Shown here: positions 60,272-64,000 of the stretch, piece by piece
Numbering within the stretch: position 1 is the stretch's first letter
How the letters are laid out: each line of letters starts with the position of its first letter
Source: Rosa chinensis
Lineage: Eukaryota; Streptophyta; Magnoliopsida; Rosales; Rosaceae
Assembly (NCBI RefSeq): GCF_002994745.2
Contig: NW_020126830.1
Coordinates: 124,001 to 188,000, forward strand
Direction: 5' to 3'
Length of the DNA stretch: 64,000 bases
The notes under the pieces: generated by a model
What the model saw: only the letters and a program-made list of their open reading frames with translations
Told to the model about the DNA's origin: nothing
The model's database searches: none
Translations under genes and position numbers: made by a program

Positions 60272-61084
60272 GAAAAATCACTTGTTGAAGTGTGAATAAT
60301 CGTTGGATATATTGTTGATTTCGTAAATATCTTATATGTGCTTATATGTGTTCGAAAAATTTGTTAATATATTACTTAGGTTGTTATTTATATTATTGAA
60401 TACGAATTTTTATTGTGAGTTGTAAATTAAAGAGGAATAGGTGAAGTCGTGTTTATTAATATTGACCTAAACCCCTTATTGGTACCTAGTTCAGGTCCCT
60501 TAAGGTTGAGGGCGGTTTTTATTAATATTCAGTGAACTGTCTTCACACTTAGGACCTTTTTCATCTAAGTATAGCCTATGTGGAATAGTGTCTAGGAAAG
60601 GGACAACGTTCATAACGGGTTTTGGATCTAGAAGTGTGTACAAATGGGCCTAAACCACATTGTGGGAGTAGCTCATTCCAAAATGGATTCTGCCTCTTGT
60701 GTTCACCCTCCCCTACCTGGCCATTTCAGTAAGGTTGCCCAAAGGATGTAGGAGGGACTTTGTGTCTAGACAACTATACTTGGGCTGCACGTCCACTTGA
60801 TTTACCACTTGGAATTTAATTTGATATCAATGATATTTATAACAAAAGAAAATGTTGTGTTACACTAAGGTATATTGGATTAAACATAGTCTTGAAAAGG
60901 GTAGCTGTTTCAGTCCCATTGCACATCGAGACTCCCTGTTCCCGTACCTAAGTGTTGAAATAATTGTAAATAAAAGAAAAGAAAAGATAGAAATTATACA
61001 TGATTTTCGTGAATAGTGAAAAACATGGTTTATGAGAGTATAAATTTTATTATAAGTTTTTGACCATAATGGAATATCCAGTTT
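60272..61084 (+). other. Element D leader
   Basis: Homologous to the leaders of B and C (for example the GGGCGGTTTTTATTAATATT block near 60510). It ends near 61076, where it is fused directly to the middle of gag. Confidence 0.75.
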
Positions 61085-62160
61085 GTGTGTATCAACATGT
61101 TACCACAACGAGCAGATGAGAATATCCTTAAGATGAAGGCATTCCCCTTCTCTCTAGCTGACCGTGCCAAAGATTGGCTATATGAGATTCCTTCTGGGCG
61201 CATCACATCTTGGGAAACTATGATGAAGGCCTTCCTCAAGAAATACTTCCCAGCTTCCAAGATCATTACACTCAGGAAGAAGATAAGTGGAATAAAACAA
61301 GCTCAAGATGAATCTTACTCTGCTTATTATGAAAGGTTTCAGTCCTTGATTGCCCAATGCCCTCAACACCAAATGAAGGAAGAAACCTTGCTTACTTGCT
61401 TCTACGAAGGTCTCCTACCTCTGGAACGTGACATGTTAGATGCTGCAGCTGGAGGAGCTTTTGTGGATAAGTCACCTACTGAAGGAAGAGCCATGATTGA
61501 GAATCGAGCCAAGAATGCCCAACAGTATGAAGGTGTAGGTCTCACAACTCGAAGGGTGAATGAGATAGGTACCAACTCGGTCATTGAGGAAAGATTGAAC
61601 AAACTCACCCTTCTCATGGACCAAGTTGTAAACGCCAAGGGACCAAAGCAAGCTTGTGGGGTATGCTCTATGCAAGGGCACGTGACTGATCAATGCCCCA
61701 ACTCAAGGAAAATGGAGGATGGGAATCTGTGAACGCCATAGGAGGATACCAAGGGAACCATGGAGGTCCCCCACGTCCAAGGTATGATCCTTATTCGAAT
61801 ACCTACAACCCTGGATGGAGGGACCACCCCAACTTCAAATGGACAAACACTGAGAACACTCAGAATCCCCTTGGAAGTAACTTCCAACGTCCTCAAGGAC
61901 CACCCTTTCAAAGGCCTTTTATGCAGAATCAACATGCCTCAGGAAGTTCGAATCTTAACTATGATCAGATTATTGAGGCACTAACCAATTCCACTCAAGC
62001 CTTGGTTCAAGGACAACAGAACCATACCAAGGACATTGCAGACCTCAAGAAGAAAATGGGACAAGTGGTGGATTTCATGACCAAGTTTCATGAAAATGGT
62101 AAGCTTCCAAGCAACACAATTCCAAACCCAAAGAGAGGTTTTGAAGGTCCCACCAACTGA
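61085..62160 (+). pseudogene. gag: Truncated gag remnant of element D with one frame break
   Basis: Two overlapping frames, 61085-61732 and 61693-62160, match Gag of A and B from about residue 155 to about residue 520. The N-terminal 150 or so residues are missing. The CCHC knuckle is present in the first frame. A one-base difference just after the knuckle, near 61695-61700, moves the reading frame. Pol is wholly absent; a stop at 62158 follows a gag-like end. The capsid domain core is intact in the first frame. Whether any protein is made is unknown. Confidence 0.88.
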
Positions 62161-64000
62161 GGACAAGAGGAAACCACGTCTAGGCTGAGAAGACGTTAAA
62201 ACCAAGCGCTATTTGGGAGGCAACCCAATCAAATCAGATTTGCTTTCTTTATCCTTATCTTTATTTTTCGTTTTTGCTTATTTGTTTTAGTAGTTATTTT
62301 CGTAAATTTCTACCCTATATGCTTAAGTGTCTCATTGCATGCTTTTGATTGATTACATTGAGGACAATGCAATATTTAAGTGTGGGGGAAGGGATTTATA
62401 CTTTTGTCTTGAGTCATATGTATTGGAAAATACAAAAAAAAATCGAAAAATGTCAAAAATAACAAAAATTTCGTTGCTTTATTGAGTCATTGAGTCATGT
62501 TTTGGGTGAAATAATTTCTTCATCGTAGGCGCATCTATTAAGGTGTGATGTCTAGGTCTGGTTTGGATACGAGAAGTGCTAGCAAAGGGTCTCGTCCCCT
62601 GCTAAACAAGTGAGCTGAGCTCCGCCAAAATCGTTCCCTTCCTTACCTGGTCACATCCCAAAGGAGTTACCGAAAGGAGAAAGGAAATAACCCTAGTCCC
62701 TAGTTGGCGTCCATTGAGTCTTTGTCTTGAGTCATTTTGTTTTGAGTCTTAGGATGCCCTTTCAACTGTTTAGGATGATTCTATATCTCTGAAATTATGG
62801 CTAAAAGAGGATCACACGATTGAGATGATTTTAAAATGGTATTCTTTGGTTAATTGAGATATATGAAAAATGTGTGCCTTGTAGTGGATATGGATTTCGT
62901 GACTTTGGTACAGAATATGAGCATGTTAAGATGAGTTTTGATTCATAACAACCCATATGAGATATTTGAGCCCATGTCCCTTTTTCTTGGAGTGAAATGA
63001 AAAATATATTCTTATTTTCTTGGCGATGTTTTGATGATCTCATTATTCTTTCATCTTGATTGACTACTTGCCATAGATTAAGTTTGATGGACTAGAGAAT
63101 GCTAGAATTCACTCTTGTGCTTGTTGAGACGTTTTATCAATACATGGCCCTGATTCTGGAAAGGATAGAGGCACCCTAGGAATTATCACCATTGTCAAAT
63201 GAACTTGTGTCCCTATTTGTGCCCGTCGTGGGACTCCCTTAGATAAACCCCTTTGAGCCAACGTTAAGCATTTTCTTTCATCACCCTTAAAAATCTTTAA
63301 CTTTGAACCTTAGTATAGCTATAACCCTACCCTTTGTTCTAAGAACTTAGTGGAGCTAAATTGAGACTTTACTTGAAGATTTTTGGCGTCAATACTAAAG
63401 GATGAGAAGAGGTGAAAGTTCAAGTGTGGGGGTAGTCTTGTCCATAAAAGAAAAATGTGTGAAAAAGCCGAGAAAAAGAAAGTGAAAAAAAAAAAAAAAA
63501 AAAAATTTGCACGGCTAAAAGAAAAAGAAAAGAAAGAAATTTCTATGGATTTTAGTCCCCCATACTTGGTAAGTTTGGAGTTTACTTTGAATTGAAGGCC
63601 CATTACAGAAAAATTTGGCCTTTGTCCAACTTACTAGAGATCAAAGGAAGTTTATAGTGAAGTTTGGGCCCAACATGAAGACATTAGGCCCCTTTATAAC
63701 ACCCCCATGGAATAGTGACGTTTTTGCATACTTGGTGGATTTCTAGAAGTCTCTCTACATTTACATGAGCTCTGCTAGGTTTTTAGGACACTTTGTTAAA
63801 GTCCTTACCCTTCGTTTCTTTAAAACCTTGAGCCATAACCCCATTAGAACCCTTGATAAGACCTTCTTGATCCTTAAGATGGGACAGCCCTTGATGTGGA
63901 GATGAGTTACAAGAGTTGAACCTATGGCTTGGGTCCATCTATGCAAGTAGTTGGTATCTTTCATGAGATCTTTAAAAGAGAAATTTATACATGTGCTTTC
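62161..64000 (+). other. Element D 3' non-coding region (partial)
   Basis: Homologous to 5751 onwards in A, with the hairpin at 62213-62228 and polypurine-like tracts at 62378-62393 and 63422-63432. A block at about 62520-62700 is not present here in A or B; it matches part of the element C leader (46860-47080). No coding frame. Confidence 0.75.
62213..62228 (+). other. Conserved post-pol hairpin motif, element D
   Basis: TTGGG and CCCAA around AGGCAA, kept although pol is gone. The bases just upstream differ from those in A and B (GCGCTATTTGGG instead of GCGCTGCTTGGG). Confidence 0.6.

Larger units (their letters stand above)
58069..64000 (+). mobile_element. Athila derivative, element D (gag remnant only; 3' LTR outside window)
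   Basis: It has a complete 5' LTR (58069-60246), primer site, leader, a truncated and frame-broken gag, and a 3' non-coding region that runs to the window end. By comparison with A the 3' LTR should begin roughly 400 bases beyond 64000. Protease, reverse transcriptase, RNase H and integrase are absent. TAGAT precedes the LTR; the matching flank is out of view. Confidence 0.92.

Overview
The window is plant nuclear DNA, most likely from a eudicot. It is AT-rich, has no bacterial-type genes, and is almost entirely nested transposable elements. The key families are Athila-lineage Ty3/gypsy retrotransposons primed by tRNA-Asp and CACTA (En/Spm) DNA transposons with plant-type transposase domains. 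I recognise no conventional host gene and cannot name the species.

Layout. Positions 1-10093: Athila element A (+), entered just before its gag-pol gene and ending in its 3' LTR. 10094-16801: a small intact four-exon gene related to the second gene of CACTA elements (10525-11544), microsatellites, a 386-bp fold-back element (12225-12610), and a leader-like region holding a 568-bp unit repeated three times (14421-16125). 16622-38103: a CACTA transposon with a two-part gene set (TNPD-type transposase and a Transposase_24/TNPA-like partner), subterminal repeats and a 3' terminus. Its first transposase exon is split by element B, a complete Athila element on the minus strand (16802-30784) with equal-length LTRs and target duplication GGCAT. 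39.4-39.85 kb: the end of another CACTA family.

39852-42354 and 50105-50331: an older gypsy relic, split by element C (42355-50099, minus). C has 2207-bp LTRs, target duplication CTCAC and no gag-pol. 50332-51925: the 5' end of a third CACTA family. 51926-56087: an Athila LTR split by a nested solo LTR (52585-54558, duplication CATAC). 56088-58068: a decayed Ty1/copia 3' end. 58069-64000: element D (+), an Athila derivative that keeps part of gag, lacks pol, and runs off the window.

How the parts fit. A and B encode nearly identical 1886-residue polyproteins (five residue differences seen). C and probably D depend on proteins from such copies. All keep the same non-coding parts: the tRNA-Asp primer site, a U5 stretch that could pair with that site, a hairpin just after pol, and repeated AAGTGTGGGGG tracts before the 3' LTR. 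The conserved non-coding set in the coding-deleted copy C is the best candidate here for an undescribed cis-acting system. Copies B and C look recent. LTR identity was judged by eye from equal lengths and matching stretches, not by alignment.
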